NCBI GenBank assembly: GCA_019022495.1
Contig: JAFEKR010000001.1
Span: 682,001-746,000 of the forward strand
Source of the DNA: Epichloe hybrida
Lineage: Eukaryota > Ascomycota > Sordariomycetes > Hypocreales > Clavicipitaceae
Direction of reading: 5' to 3'
DNA length: 64,000 nt
The notes beneath the pieces were generated by a model that was not told the DNA's origin, made no database searches, and worked only from the letters and a program-made list of their open reading frames with translations. Position numbers and translations under genes: made by a program. Positions 43,430 to 54,200 of this stretch are shown here, one piece after another (within the stretch, counting starts at the first letter, position 1; each line of letters starts with the position of its first letter).

Positions 43430-45606
43430 TCACGACTTGGCTACTATGTCTTCATGTGCAATGGTGGCTCGTCCACCCTCTGGTTCCGCATCCAGCTGCT
43501 TCACGGCATCAGTCATTCCAAAGAGCTCATCCATTTTTTCCAAGCTTAGACCCTTGGTCTCCGGAACGAACAAGTAAACAAAGATACCCATGAGGAAGTC
43601 AAAGCTACCAAACATGAAAAACATGCCCTGTCGAGGAATTAGTACAGATTGTGGGAGCGTTTCAATACCCCGGACTTACGTAGCCTTTGTAGCCCATGGT
43701 GTCTTGCATCGTGAGCACGGCTGCCAGGGAGCTGTCAGTATGGATCTTGCTAGCATGGCCATGTGGCAACTCACTTCGAGCCATGATAAAGTTGAAGAGC
43801 CACTGGGTGGCGGCCCCGAGAGATACATTGACAGCACGTAAGCGGGCCGTGGGAATTTCGCTGACCAAGATCCAGCAGGCGGGACCCCAGCCAAATTGAA
43901 AGAATCTGTTCCATATGTGAGATGTCAAAGTCTTCCAAGTCACGTAGCAGAGGGGCTACTTACGCGGCCCACAGATAAATGCAAGTGATTGCAACGTATC
44001 CAAATGCCGTCACCTGTGAGGGAGAGCGGTCAGTCATGATAAAAACATGAATTGTTGTATGTGACGACTCGGGGGGGGAGCGGTTCTTATTGTTTCTTAT
44101 ACAGCACAACACGTACCGCATTTCCCTCCACTGGAGGTTCCACGCGTCCATAAATCCCGATGATGAACAGGACAACCATTAGCATGGGACTTGTCCAAAG
44201 CAAACTCCTTCTTCTGCCCAGTGAATCGGCAATGAAGAGCAGGAAGACTATACAGGCCACGGTCTTGACGACACCGTACACCCCCGTAGCGAATAGCGAA
44301 GAGTCGGTGCCCGTCATTCCGAGATTCGTGAAGATTTGAGGCGCGTAGTAGTTCTAGACGTTGTTAGCCGGAGGTTAGCTTGCTATTAACAAGGGTCACA
44401 AGACGTACGATGGCATTGACGCCCGTGAGCTGCTGACAGATCATCAAAACTATCGTCATGATGGCGCGCTTCCGATTTGCAGGGAGAAGCCACATTTCTC
44501 TCATCAAACTCTTGAAATTCGCAGCGCCCATGAGACGGCGTTCATGCGCAAGCTGGTCTGCCATTTCTTGAATTTCTTGCGAGACGTAGTCGGAGTCGGC
44601 GGGTAGACTGAATCGTTTTGTCAGTCACGGAGTCCCTTTGCTTGAGGACATTCGGGGAACATGCCCCCTCAGTTTCACCAGGACTTTCGTGGTACCCTCC
44701 CAGTTGTCCCTTTGTGCACACCATCGAGGACTAGACTCCGGTCAGCATTGTTGTTGGCAAGTTTCGAATGACCAGTTCTGGGGTGCCAACCTTTCGGGAG
44801 ACGAGAGCATCCCAGCGACAAGAAGACTGGTTTTAAATGTCAGCAAATGGCGAGAACATGGCCAATACATAGAACATATGTTTAACAAGTCACTTACACA
44901 GCTGGTAGAGCCTGGAGAGCAAGTGGAACAATGTAGACAGCAGGTGCCTTCACGTGCAGCAAGCACCCATAGTTGACCCAAAAGGCTACCATGATGCCGA
45001 AGACGTTAAAAAGTTGATAAAAAGCTGCATTTTCCACCCAAGGAACGAACGTCGTTAGCGACAACTCGGTCTGCTGGTATCTGCTGCAACCAACTCACCC
45101 GTCAAGCCGCCACGAATTGCCCTTGGACAGCACTCGGAAACGTATAGAGGGGTGACAGTACTAGCACAGCCGACACCCAAGCCGCTGATGAATCTTCCCA
45201 TGTACATGATGGCCAGAGTGCCATACACTCCAGATGCAGCTTGCAAAACGACGCCGGCAGTGGTCATCAGGCCGGCGCCGATGAGTGTCGCGCGGCGGCC
45301 GAACTTGTCTGCGAACCACGACGTCACCAGGCAGGCTGCGAAGCAACCAGCTTGTAGTGTTGACACAATGTTCTGGTCCAAATTCGACCTGTCGATCCTT
45401 GACCTGTTCTTGTAGCCGAACTTCTCTCTAGTCTGGTTCATGGCCAACACGCCGCCGATGGCGCCGGTGTCCCAGCCGAAGAGCATGCCGCCGAAGCAGG
45501 CGCAGCATACGAGCGCGACGATTCTGCCGTTATAGATGTCGTCGGGGTCATGGCGCATGGCATCGTTGCGAACGATGGAGCGCAGGGCTTTGGCGAAAAG
45601 TCCCAT
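43430..45606 (-). CDS. MFS sugar/quinate-type transporter, ten exons, one GC-AG intron
   Basis: Exons 45606-45099, 45024-44898, 44826-44791, 44730-44665, 44607-44409, 44353-44117, 44013-43964, 43905-43775, 43720-43680 and 43627-43430 join into a 530-residue MFS sugar-porter protein. Landmarks: [15 protein letters not shown] in helix 1, [39 protein letters not shown] (joined across an intron), QQLTGVNAI before helix 7, [20 protein letters not shown] and the terminal [15 protein letters not shown]. The [19 protein letters not shown] segment points to the quinate-permease branch of fungal sugar porters; the substrate is not shown. The fourth intron begins GC (plus-strand 44663-44664): with AGGG|gcatgt...ttcag, the [10 protein letters not shown] frame is restored, whereas no GT donor nearby keeps phase. 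Confidence 0.92.
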
Positions 45607-46889
45607 GGCGTATTGACCGGCCTGTGGCAGAAGCTGCCAGATCGGGCGGAGGTCGACGACTTATCGACGGTAGGTGCTGGAGGTGTGTTGCGCACCTTGT
45701 GGATGTATGATGGCAGTACAATTTGGTGTTGATGACTTTGTGAATTTGGCAGTCGCAGACGAGACTCCACTTCTCGTCTCAGACAATTGACCTCTGGACG
45801 GGCCGCTGTCTGGCTGGATCAGAAATCGTCCAGGGAGGTTGACAGGAGTCCCGATGTATGCGAGCCAGGAGCAATTACCCGGTGGTGTGGGCGAGATGCA
45901 CGGATTGTAATCGGTATGTGCGGACGTAATCCGTATAGTGCTACAAAACGTGATCATGGGCTGACCAAGATATCCTTGTCGCTCGCCATCGATCTCGTGA
46001 ATCCGACAAGCTTGGTCAAGTTGGTCTGTCACTCTGTCCCTAGCCTATTAGCTAGCTCGACAAGCCGAGGTGGGCGTGGCAGGGGTTCATCGAATCAGCC
46101 CGCCCCCACGGGATGCTGACAACCCCCAGTTATTAAGTAGCCGTCATTGTCTCTCAGCCACGGCTTCTAGTGTGTGCCGGGTGCGTCGGTTCATCGGTTC
46201 ACCGGGGCCAGTTGCGTACGAACTTGGTCCGTCATCATCCCGAACCGCCATTCGCGAGACGCCATCACTGGCGGACGGAAGATGTCCATCACTGGCTGGT
46301 CCGTGGCCCATCCCTCAGGGGAATCCGTGTCGTGGTCACCAATGATCTTATTAGGTGGTGAGGTTTCTTCGCAGCGCTTCTCGTCGTAGAGATCCAGGTA
46401 CGTACCGGCCGTTGAGCTAGTTGATGTTGCATATTGCAAACGATCCATCTGCCGTCATGACTGTCCGCTCAGCTTGTATACGGTGGGCTCGCAGGTGCCA
46501 GTTAGAAGTCTTTTCTTTGGGGGGGGGAGGGGCAGAACCGTCGTTACAGTCACATCGGCAAAGGACTTCCATCGTGACACGAGGACAGGTTTGTCGTCTC
46601 GGTGTTACTCCAGTCTGGCGTATTCAGAAAACCGCCTGGTCTACCACGACTTGCCGCCTTCGTCTGATTAGCCCAGTTGCGACGCAAGGGCATACTGCTC
46701 TAGTGAGAAGATCCATGATGGCACGGAGTATCCAAAAGCAGTGCTGTATCCAAATGCGCCGTATTCGGAGTGCGTTGCCTTCATCGAGTATCCACAGGCT
46801 TGAAAGGATGATGACAATATGCAATGACCGCCGGGACGACTAGAGAATAGACGGAGATTCGCCGTTCAGCTGAAATTTGATGATTAGTA
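45607..46889. other. Intergenic region, no gene seen
   Basis: Promoter side of the transporter gene and the sequence beyond the decayed DUF2264 gene, about 1.28 kb. A G-run (46517-46525) and a short inverted pair near 46230-46330 are present. I find no supportable coding frame. Confidence 0.4.
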
Positions 46890-47700
46890 GGACCTGACTG
46901 TAGTTTCTCGCCTCATAATATATCCAGGATGCCTGAGCTCCCTTGCGAGGGGGAAGCATGGCTGAAGGGCTCTTCTTCTCATGTCTAAACTGGATGAGTT
47001 TCAGGAACTGCAAGGCAGAAGAACGCCAGGCAAGCCCAGTACTAGACAATCCTTGTTATGCCATGGCATACGACTTCCAACGGTGTGAGGCGTCTGGCCA
47101 GGTATAAACTTACACTGGGCTGTTGTTGTTCTCAGTCAACTGTTTTCGACCCATTGGGCAACCAGATCTGAAGCAGAGATTTTCCGTCTGTTCCTCCACT
47201 TGCAAACCATCAAGGATGCGAGTATCCCAACGATAGAGTCCCGCTGGAGGTCCACATGTCCTTCTGCGTTTGCCACCACCGCAAATGTCGCAGCGCAATG
47301 CCCTTGACCATTCCCCACGTCAACGGCGCGGGTAACTGAAATTTCCGCATAGCCTAGAGCTCTCCGAAACGACACCATGCCAAGTAAAATTTCGACGCTT
47401 CGTCCGAAGGGAGTCGCCCTGCCTCGATCGTCGTAGTAATGCACCAGGTCAAGGGCAGCGATTTGCGCTCGCTTTCTGAACTCTTGCTGCCCGGTCTAGA
47501 TCCTCTTCCCCGGCGAGTCGAGCGTTCAAAAGCTGCAGGAACTGAATGGCGCAGCTGGAAGAGTAGTAATCCTTTTCTGGTCATAGAATGATATCGGACT
47601 TGGGTTGGTTGATTGATCTCGATGAGATGTCGTTGGGGTAGAGCTTGGCAATGCAGCGTACGATGAATACCCTCCGGCCCATCATTGGACCACCCATTTG
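46890..47700 (-). pseudogene. Decayed DUF2264-domain gene
   Basis: Broken frames on the minus strand line up with the DUF2264 family in order: NGWSNDGPE (~47700), then across what looks like an intact intron (gtattc...accag) [20 protein letters not shown] and [11 protein letters not shown], then, after a one-base shift, [20 protein letters not shown] and PFGRS. Another shift leads to [33 protein letters not shown]; then NNNSP at an apparent gtaagt donor; then YWACLAFFCLAVPETHP followed by in-frame TAG and TGA and EEEPFS (~46960-47020). At least three frameshifts and two stops make a working product unlikely. The N-terminal part (expected upstream, 47.7-48.1 kb) is not recognisable. Known: DUF2264 proteins have an alpha-toroid-like fold and are often next to carbohydrate genes; function unknown. 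Alignment is from memory of family motifs. Confidence 0.65.
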
Positions 47701-48192
47701 CAGCGGTAAAATGCTTTCAAGTATCGAGGAGGGTTCGGAGGAGTTCTTGGACTGAGGCACGGACGGTCACGGAGAGCCACTTGGGAGAATGGATGGGGGG
47801 GTCATCGTAGCCTCAGATTGAGGGCCATTGTTGGATCCTGAGTAAGAGGTGGCCGAAAGATGACTTGGCATCTCGATGACGGAAAACGTCCTGGTTCGCA
47901 ATATCAAATAACGAGACTTTACGGCTGTGTACAGGTACTTCGAGAACCACCCACACTGTGACGTCTGGTCTAGCAACTCTTACAACTGGCCAGGTCAATG
48001 CTCCAGGCGATTGTGGGTCCCTGCGTTGTAACTTGTGGCGGCTCCAACTACCCTGCACTGCAATCAGTTGACATGAATCCCATGTGCTCGACGCAACAAG
48101 ACGTCAACTGAGGACATCCGGCCACAAACATCAATGCCATCAAGTTAACATGCAACTTTACCTTGACCGTGAAAGCTCGTCAACAGGCATTC
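47701..48192. other. Intergenic region, possible lost N-terminus of the DUF2264 gene
   Basis: About 490 bp. Minus-strand frames here have some protein-like composition but no motif I can assign. The right edge must hold the promoter of the ASX/DEUBAD gene. Confidence 0.35.
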
Positions 48193-48854
48193 ATGATGGC
48201 GCCACGAAAGACACCGCGGAAACGCAAGACAAAATGGGACGCTGACACCATTCTTACCGACCCCAGATCTCCTCTAGCCACGGCCGATCTCAGAGTACCA
48301 ACTTTCTTCTCTAATCCCTCCCTGGCCAACTTTTACGCGTATGTGTCGCTAACAGCTTGTAGACCGTCCTCTCACATCCCTTAGCGTGGACATCACTCAC
48401 CATTGAAGAAAGGCGCGAGGTCATCTGCCTCTTCCCAGATGCCGCTCTCATCCTAGACGCGGACACGGATGACGCACGGCCAGATTTCCAGAGTCTCATG
48501 AACGACGATGCCTTCCGCGCAGACTGTGCCGCCTACGTAGAGAACCTCACCCAGGGGAGGCATGATCCGCAATGGCTACGTGACGCGTGGAGGGCCCACG
48601 AACGAAGGAAAGCGGGAGATTTTGACGAATTTTTGATCAAGAGGTTTGAGGAAGACTGGGGGTTGCTCCCGGATCACATGAGGCTCGAAGCAAGGACCAA
48701 GATTGAGAGGAAGGAGCCCGCTTCAGCACCTGCACCTGTATCTGCCCAACATGAGGAGTCGCAACGCGGCAACAGTCGTGGGGGCGTGAGTGATGATGGC
48801 GGTGCACCTGATCCGGGGACACAAGACAATCAAACTCCCCAGGCGATGAACTGA
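48193..48854 (+). CDS. ASX/DEUBAD-domain chromatin protein
   Basis: Two exons (48193-48294 and 48363-48854) give 197 residues. The joined N-terminal region, KWDADTILTDPRSPLATADL followed across the intron by VLSHPLAWTSLTIEERREVI and CLFPD, matches the ASX homology/DEUBAD module that in animals (Asx, ASXL) binds and controls the BAP1 deubiquitinase. DARPDFQSLMNDDAFRADCA and a charged helix ending KRFEEDWGLLPDHM follow. Basic start (APRKTPRKRK) suggests nuclear location; the tail is Ser/Pro/Gln/Gly-rich. The intron has a GTACCA donor, a CTAAC branch point and TTGTAG acceptor; other acceptors break the PLAWTSL segment. Inference: part of a histone-deubiquitinase or related chromatin complex. Confidence 0.85.
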
Positions 48855-49195
48855 GCTTACGCGAGATGCCGTTTACGGGCAAAAATGACGCCTTAATGGT
48901 GTAATGGGCAAATGATGAGAAAATTTTAAAAAGCAACATTCATTGCCATTGCACGCCACGCCCACAACTTAATCACAAAATCGCGAGCCTCCATCGCCAA
49001 GTTCAGATGCAGGTGGGGCAGTCGACGTATGTGGGGCGTTTTTTTTTTTAAAAAAGATTCACATCTTGTACGGATTACACTTTCTCTCGTCATCCTCACA
49101 TTCTTCATTAAACAAGGTCCCTGCACACACATAGTAGCCAGCACGAGACGAAAAGGCGTCGGGGCACGGGGCGAGTGAAAATAAAACAAGGAGAA
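48855..49195. other. Intergenic region
   Basis: 341 bp with AT-rich 3' signals of the ASX gene (TTTTAAAAAG near 48924) and the ELP5 promoter, including a T/A run near 49040-49055. Nothing else seen. Confidence 0.45.
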
Positions 49196-50374
49196 ATGGC
49201 CCCCGAAAACCCTATACATTCTCGATCACACAGGCTCCTACTACTACAAAAATTACTCAATCTTCGCGATGCGGCCAGCCCGCTCACTCTAGTTCTGGAC
49301 TGTCTTGAGCAGCCAGCTCAGCCTGTCTTGGAGGAACTCGTAACTCGGGCGAGGGTGAGCACCACCTTATCTCATTGGCACATAGCCCTTCAGTTGGACA
49401 ATTTGAAATAACCAAATCTTGTTTCAAAGATTGTCAAGACCAAAGTCATCTTGCTGTCGTTTGCGACAGTCTCCAAGCCCAAAGATGTAGATGTTCTCGT
49501 CAAAGCCGCCGGGCGGGATTTGAGAGCAGTGATGAAGGAACTGGTGGGACACTACCCAGCGGTCGATGCTGCGCCGAAGCCAACACAAAGTGAGTTCTTC
49601 CGAGGCTTCACTCTCGAAAAGGATGGCAGGTGTCAGTGCTGACATGTTTCCTCGCAAGGGGCCGTCGTCATCATCGACTCACTCAACGCCCTGGCCTCAT
49701 CGGCCGCAAGCGCCATGTCAGGCTTTCTTTCAGGAATTCTCACACCAGCCATCTCCATCGTTTCCATCTACCACACAGACGTTCCCGTTGTCCTCCCCAA
49801 ATCATTCAACGAGTACGAGCCGCACCCCTTCACCATCCTCTCCCACCTTGCCACCGCAATCCTGCGTCTCTCCAGCCTATCCCAGGAAATCGACCGTCAA
49901 AAAGCGCGCAACCGCGCTGTCCAAGAGCCCGAATGGGGGCTCAAGGAAGATCGTGAAGGCGTCATCATTGGGTTGACATCTGCATCGAGCAGCGCGGGCG
50001 CTGGCGCGGGCGCGGGCGTCGTCATTGACATGGAGCTACGGCGGAAGAGTGGGCGAACAGTCACAGAGAAGTTCATTCTCCTGCTGGGGGCAAGAACGGG
50101 GGCGCCAGCCTCGAAGCTCGGCACCGGCAAGCTTGCGCTGTTGACGGATCATCCCATGTTCAGGACACCAGAGGCAGATGGCACAGAGGAAGGCGGGGAA
50201 GAACCAGAAAGTACATTCAATCTGGGGCTCACGGAGAAGCAGAGGAAAGATAGGGAAGGAATCGTCTTGCCGTACTTTGATGCGCAGACGGACATTGGCG
50301 CTGGCCAAGGCGGAAGGATCTTGTACGAGATGGGGAGGGAGGACGACTTTGACGAGGAGGAGGATGAGATTTAG
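49196..50374 (+). CDS. ELP5: Elongator complex subunit Elp5 (Iki1)
   Basis: Exons 49196-49354, 49430-49589 and 49659-50374 give 344 residues. The N-terminus (SRSHRLLLLQKLLNLRDAAS) and the segments SPLTLVLDCLEQPAQPVLEE, KTKVILLSFATVSKPKDVDV, RAVVIIDSLNALA and YEPHPFTILSHLATAILRLS follow the RecA-like fold of the Elp4-Elp5-Elp6 ring. The Walker residues are degenerate, as is usual for Elp5. The C-terminus is acidic (EDDFDEEEDEI), a family habit. Known: Elp456 binds tRNA and supports the Elongator step that makes xcm5U at wobble positions. Start at 49196 preserves the family-like start; the intron borders (gtgagc, gtgagt) are standard. It is followed in tandem by SEC22 363 bp later. Confidence 0.93.
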
Positions 50375-50737
50375 TAGAAAAGCACACGTATCACATGTCA
50401 TGACGATTGATGATTAATTTGAATAGACACATATGCATACATGTGTCGGCATTCGGACTTTTGATCCATAAAGTCACACGGTCGCGTTATGAACCCAGAG
50501 AGAGAGAGAGAACGTAAACACCCAACTTACAACTTCGTGGGCTGAAGCTTCCCATCCGCTCGCGCCAAAACCCCCCCCTGATTGGCCCACCCCGAACGTG
50601 GGCCACGTCCATACATCCATACATGTTGTACGTCCCAATCCCATCCAAACCCCCAAAACAGGACAGGACAACGCAGACGCAGCCTCCATCACCAAGTCTC
50701 CCCCATTCCACCATACGCCAAGACCCCAAAAACCACA
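50375..50737. other. Intergenic region
   Basis: 363 bp between ELP5 and SEC22, with an (AG)n run at 50500-50513, a C-run at 50570-50577 and a CATACATCCATACATG repeat. Promoter of SEC22. Confidence 0.45.
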
Positions 50738-51465
50738 ATGATTCGCGAAACACAAATATCCCGACTCGACGGTCCGTCCCCATCCCCCCTTGTTCCCCGG
50801 GACGCAAGGAAGTCGAACTCACTAACCAGTCGATTGAAACAAAAGGCCTCTCGCTCTGCGCCTCGGTCGACGACTCCCAAAGGCAAAACGACGCATCCCT
50901 CGCCGAAATCAAGCATCAGACGCGCCAGGTCCTCCGCAAACTAACACGCACATCCGAGCCCCGGGCGTCGATCCAATCCGCCGCCCACACGCTCCACTAC
51001 CTCATCGACACGGACGTCGTCTTCCTCGCCGTCTGCGACGCCTCGTACCCGCGCAAGCTGGCCTTCACGTACCTCGCCGACCTGGCGCGCGAGTTCCTCA
51101 CCACGCACCCCGCCGGCGCGGTCCACTCGCCGACCCTGCGGCCCTATGCCTTCATGGACTTTGACAACTTCATTGCCAAGACGCGGACGACGTATGCCGA
51201 CGCCAGGGCCTCGCAGAACCTGGATAAGCTGAACCATGAGCTCAAGGACGTGACAAAGGTCATGACCAAGAACATTGAGGACTTGCTGTACAGGGGGGAT
51301 AGCCTGGAGAAGATGGGCGAGATGAGTAGTCGCCTGAGAGACGATAGTAAGAAGTATAGGAGGGCGGCTGTGAGGATCAATTGGGAGCTGTTGCTGAAGC
51401 AGTATGGCCCGTTTGCTGCGCTGGGCTTCTTCATCTTGCTATTCATTTATATGCGTTTCTTCTAG
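50738..51465 (+). CDS. SEC22: R-SNARE Sec22
   Basis: Exons 50738-50771 and 50846-51465 give 217 residues. The first exon encodes MIRETQISRLDG and the second continues LSLCASVDD, the usual longin-domain opening. Longin residues run to about 125 (HTLHYLIDTDVVFLAVCDAS, YPRKLAFTYLADLAREF). A SNARE motif follows (LDKLNHELKDVTKVMTKNIE, LLYRGDSLEKMGEMSSRLRD), with the central Arg of the zero layer in LLYRGD, then the membrane anchor (YGPFAALGFFILLFIYMRFF) at the extreme C-terminus. Known: Sec22 acts in ER-Golgi fusion with Bet1, Bos1 and Sed5. The first intron is tiny (74 bp) and follows a 34-base exon, so annotation pipelines may miss the start. Complete and standard in length. Confidence 0.96.
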
Positions 51466-51715
51466 ACGGCAATGCAGGCCGGCATAAAAGACCAGAGCTC
51501 GGAGCATCACATGGCTGTGTTGGCGCATGCCTTTTCGAGTCTATGTCCGATTTTCCATGACTAAATATGAAACAACCGCCCTCCCCCCCCCTCCGTAATG
51601 CAGTACATCATAATATCATAAAATCTTTTGGTATCTGAAATGCCATACTGGCACGGCATCTTTTTTGTGTCCAACCCCCCCCCCCAAAAAAAAAAAAAAA
51701 AAAAATTCTCCATCT

Positions 51716-52769
51716 CTACATGACTGAACAGTTCTTGTTCGCTGGTAACACTGCTGAAGATGCTCCGGGAAGACTGCCGGCATGCTGCCATTCAAGATGC
51801 TCCTGTAGTTCCGCAACGTCTTCAAACACATCATCCGGTCGATAGATTGCTTCCTCGTCATCCTTGTCTTGCGGTTGTTGAGAAACCTCTTCGCAAAATG
51901 GGCAAAAAAGCGTGGCTTGCCAATCACCATGCCGCGGTGCGATGTGATTGGCAATGGCAACTGGCGCAAAGACAACATGCTTCTCCTCAGCTCCTGATGA
52001 CGTTGCGCTCGTCGCCCGCCAGTGAGGATCATGGAGCTGACTTGTCGGCCTATATGGTGGTGTCCGTTCTGTCGGAATATTCTCAAGATCGTTCCATATC
52101 AAGTGCCCGTCACAAAAGTCGCAAATAAAGACCACGTCCTCTTCAAAACGGTCAAATGACCCAATTCGTGTGCAAGCTCCCAGCTCTTCCAATTGCCTCT
52201 TCTCTACCGTCTTCTCCGTCATATCGTGGATTGGCTTGGCCGCAATGTTCCTTTGCGCTCGACGAACGAGGAAGGCGCCCAGACACCTTTGCGACGATTC
52301 GTGTAATGATGTGAAGATGCGCCCAGCTGCTCGACATTGCGCACGATGCAGCTCCTGTTGCAGCGAATGTGTTTCGCGCACCCACACGGGATTGATCGGT
52401 CCTCCTGATCGACTCCAGTCTTTGAGCAATTGAACATGGGCGACGTATTGGCTCCGTATATAGCTTAAATCTCGAATCGTTGCATCTGTGCCTAGTTAGT
52501 TTCAACGTGTAGCTTTTCCCCTCCGCGAGTCCAATCTCGGTATGCCTACATTTCCGGTCGTGCTCATATTGAGCCTGTCCATTCACCAACGGACAAAGAG
52601 CCTGAAAATCCTTCTTTGCTTGGTTGAGAGCGTCCTCGAGGGCCCGAACTTGCTCGTACTCGTCGGGGCCCCAATGCCGCTTATCGGAGAGGCTGAAGAT
52701 ACGAAGACCGTCGGTGATCAAGTTTGCAATTTCGGCCAGCACGGTTCCTACAGATTCGAGGCTACTCAT
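51716..52769 (-). CDS. Unknown protein with N-terminal helical domain and Cys/His-rich C-terminus
   Basis: Exons 52769-52550 and 52485-51716 join to 329 residues; the intron (gtaggc...cacag) restores a single frame through KYATIRDLSYIRSQYVAHVQ. The N-terminus (SLESVGTVLAEIANLITDGL) resembles the short helical domains found at the start of fungal STAND/NACHT-type and related proteins, but no NTPase follows. The C-terminal third contains paired Cys (ICDFCDGHLIWND and LFCPFCEEVSQ) and a His pair (HLEWQHAG), a pattern like a degenerate C2H2-type zinc site. The protein ends Cys-Ser-Val-Met, a perfect CaaX box for prenylation, which would place it on membranes. Similarity to a known family is not established. 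It lies in a promoter-poor arrangement, converging on SEC22 with a C11A21-type homopolymer between. Confidence 0.75.
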
Positions 52770-53226
52770 TGCGAGCAGCGCGTCGAGCCAGCAATTGCAC
52801 GATCAAGGCTGCTGCTGCCGCCTCCGTTTTCTGCTCGGCGCGCAGCAGCGGGGCGAATAGACGTGGCTGTGATACAGGGCCCAAGTAAGAAGGAAGCATC
52901 CGATTGATGGCTCGGAAGAGAGCAGAGACAAGTCGGAAACCAGGGTGACGGCCCCGGGCCTTGAATTCAATAGGAAGGCACCTCTGGGGTGCTCATGGGA
53001 GAAGGCGCGGTTCAAAGCGACGGGTGGCGGGAGTTTGGATTACGCAGCAGAACCGCCAAGAACCACGTCGCCAGGACTACAATAAAGGATGGGAGCTCTC
53101 GGCAGAACCGCAGGGAGGTGTCGGAGGGCTGAGCAGGGCTATCAGACACGAGCTAGACTGGACTGATGAGGCTGTGCTGCGCTAGGCAGTGGCCGCGAGC
53201 CTGCATGTACAGCCGCGATGGGGAAG
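52770..53226. other. Intergenic region
   Basis: About 460 bp between the unknown minus-strand gene and the minisatellite. No coding pattern is supported. Confidence 0.45.
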
Positions 53227-53389
53227 AATGGACGGACGGATGGACGGATGGACGGATAGATGGATGGATGGATGGATGGATGGACGGATAGACGGATGGA
53301 CGGATGAATGGATGCACGAGATGGATGGACGGATTGATGGATGCATGCATGCATTGATGGATGGATGGATGGATGGATGGATGGATGAA
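53227..53389. repeat. GGAT/GGAC tetranucleotide minisatellite
   Basis: About 40 tandem tetranucleotide units, GGAT with interspersed GGAC, GATA-like and GCAT variants, plus a short non-matching insertion near 53318. The frames it creates on both strands (HPSIHPS-type on minus, [11 protein letters not shown] on plus) are products of the repeat and not genes. Confidence 0.92.
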
Positions 53390-54200
53390 GAAACGAGCAT
53401 GGTGCAACAGGCTGAAAAGAGTCAATCGCGTCGTGGCCTTCCTGCCCCTTCCCGTTTCCGTGTGACGGGTGGTTCCTCCCCCCTCACCTCGGCCCACTTC
53501 TCTTCATTCCCAAGACGATAATGCATCAACCTGCGAGCTGAACGGGCAAATCTGAACCGAGATGCAGTTTTTTTTTATTTCTTGCGTTGCCTGCCCCACG
53601 ACTCATGAGCACGTGCATCTTACATTTTCAATCAAGCCTCCTCCGCGGAGCCTTGTTCCGTGAGACATCAGCACAAGCAATGATGAACACCAACATTTTC
53701 CCGGATAGCCGGCTCCTGTACTCCGTGGCAGGAACGTCCCTCAAATCAGCGTAGAGATCAGATCCAGCGTCACGTTCGAACACGGGACTAATGCACTCAG
53801 TTGAACCCATATTGATTGTTCGGCAGCGCTGACTGGTCCGATGCTGGATGTCAACAAGACGAAAGGTTCCCATACAAATCCAAGAGGTGTCAAAATGGGG
53901 CGTTGCTATTCGGAGCTGTTTTCTTGCTCAACCGGCGCTATATCCATATAAAAATTTGTCCCAGCTTCATTTAATCAAGTGGCGTGGCTTTATTTTTCCA
54001 GATTATTCACACATCAGTTGTGATAGACGCAGCAAGTCAAACATTGTAAAATTAAGACTCTAGTTTAATTATAAGCTCCCCCCTTCATACGTCAACGAGA
54101 AAATCTTGAGCCCTGAAAACTGTTCATGGGGCATCTCACATGTGGGGATCCGAAAAGAAAAACGGGACGGGAAAGTCTGGATCCTGCGACCATTCAACGC
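53390..54200. other. Intergenic region, no gene seen
   Basis: About 0.8 kb between the minisatellite and the chitinase 3' end. T-rich run at 53568-53580; nothing else supportable. Confidence 0.45.

Noticed and set aside
43430..45606. Several short separate minus-strand genes
   Set aside because: The pieces join through regular introns into one 530-residue transporter whose motifs occur in the right order.
53153..53521. Repetitive frames such as HPSIHPS and DGWMDGW as coding sequence
   Set aside because: They result from the tetranucleotide array and occur on both strands. No flanking coding signal supports a gene.
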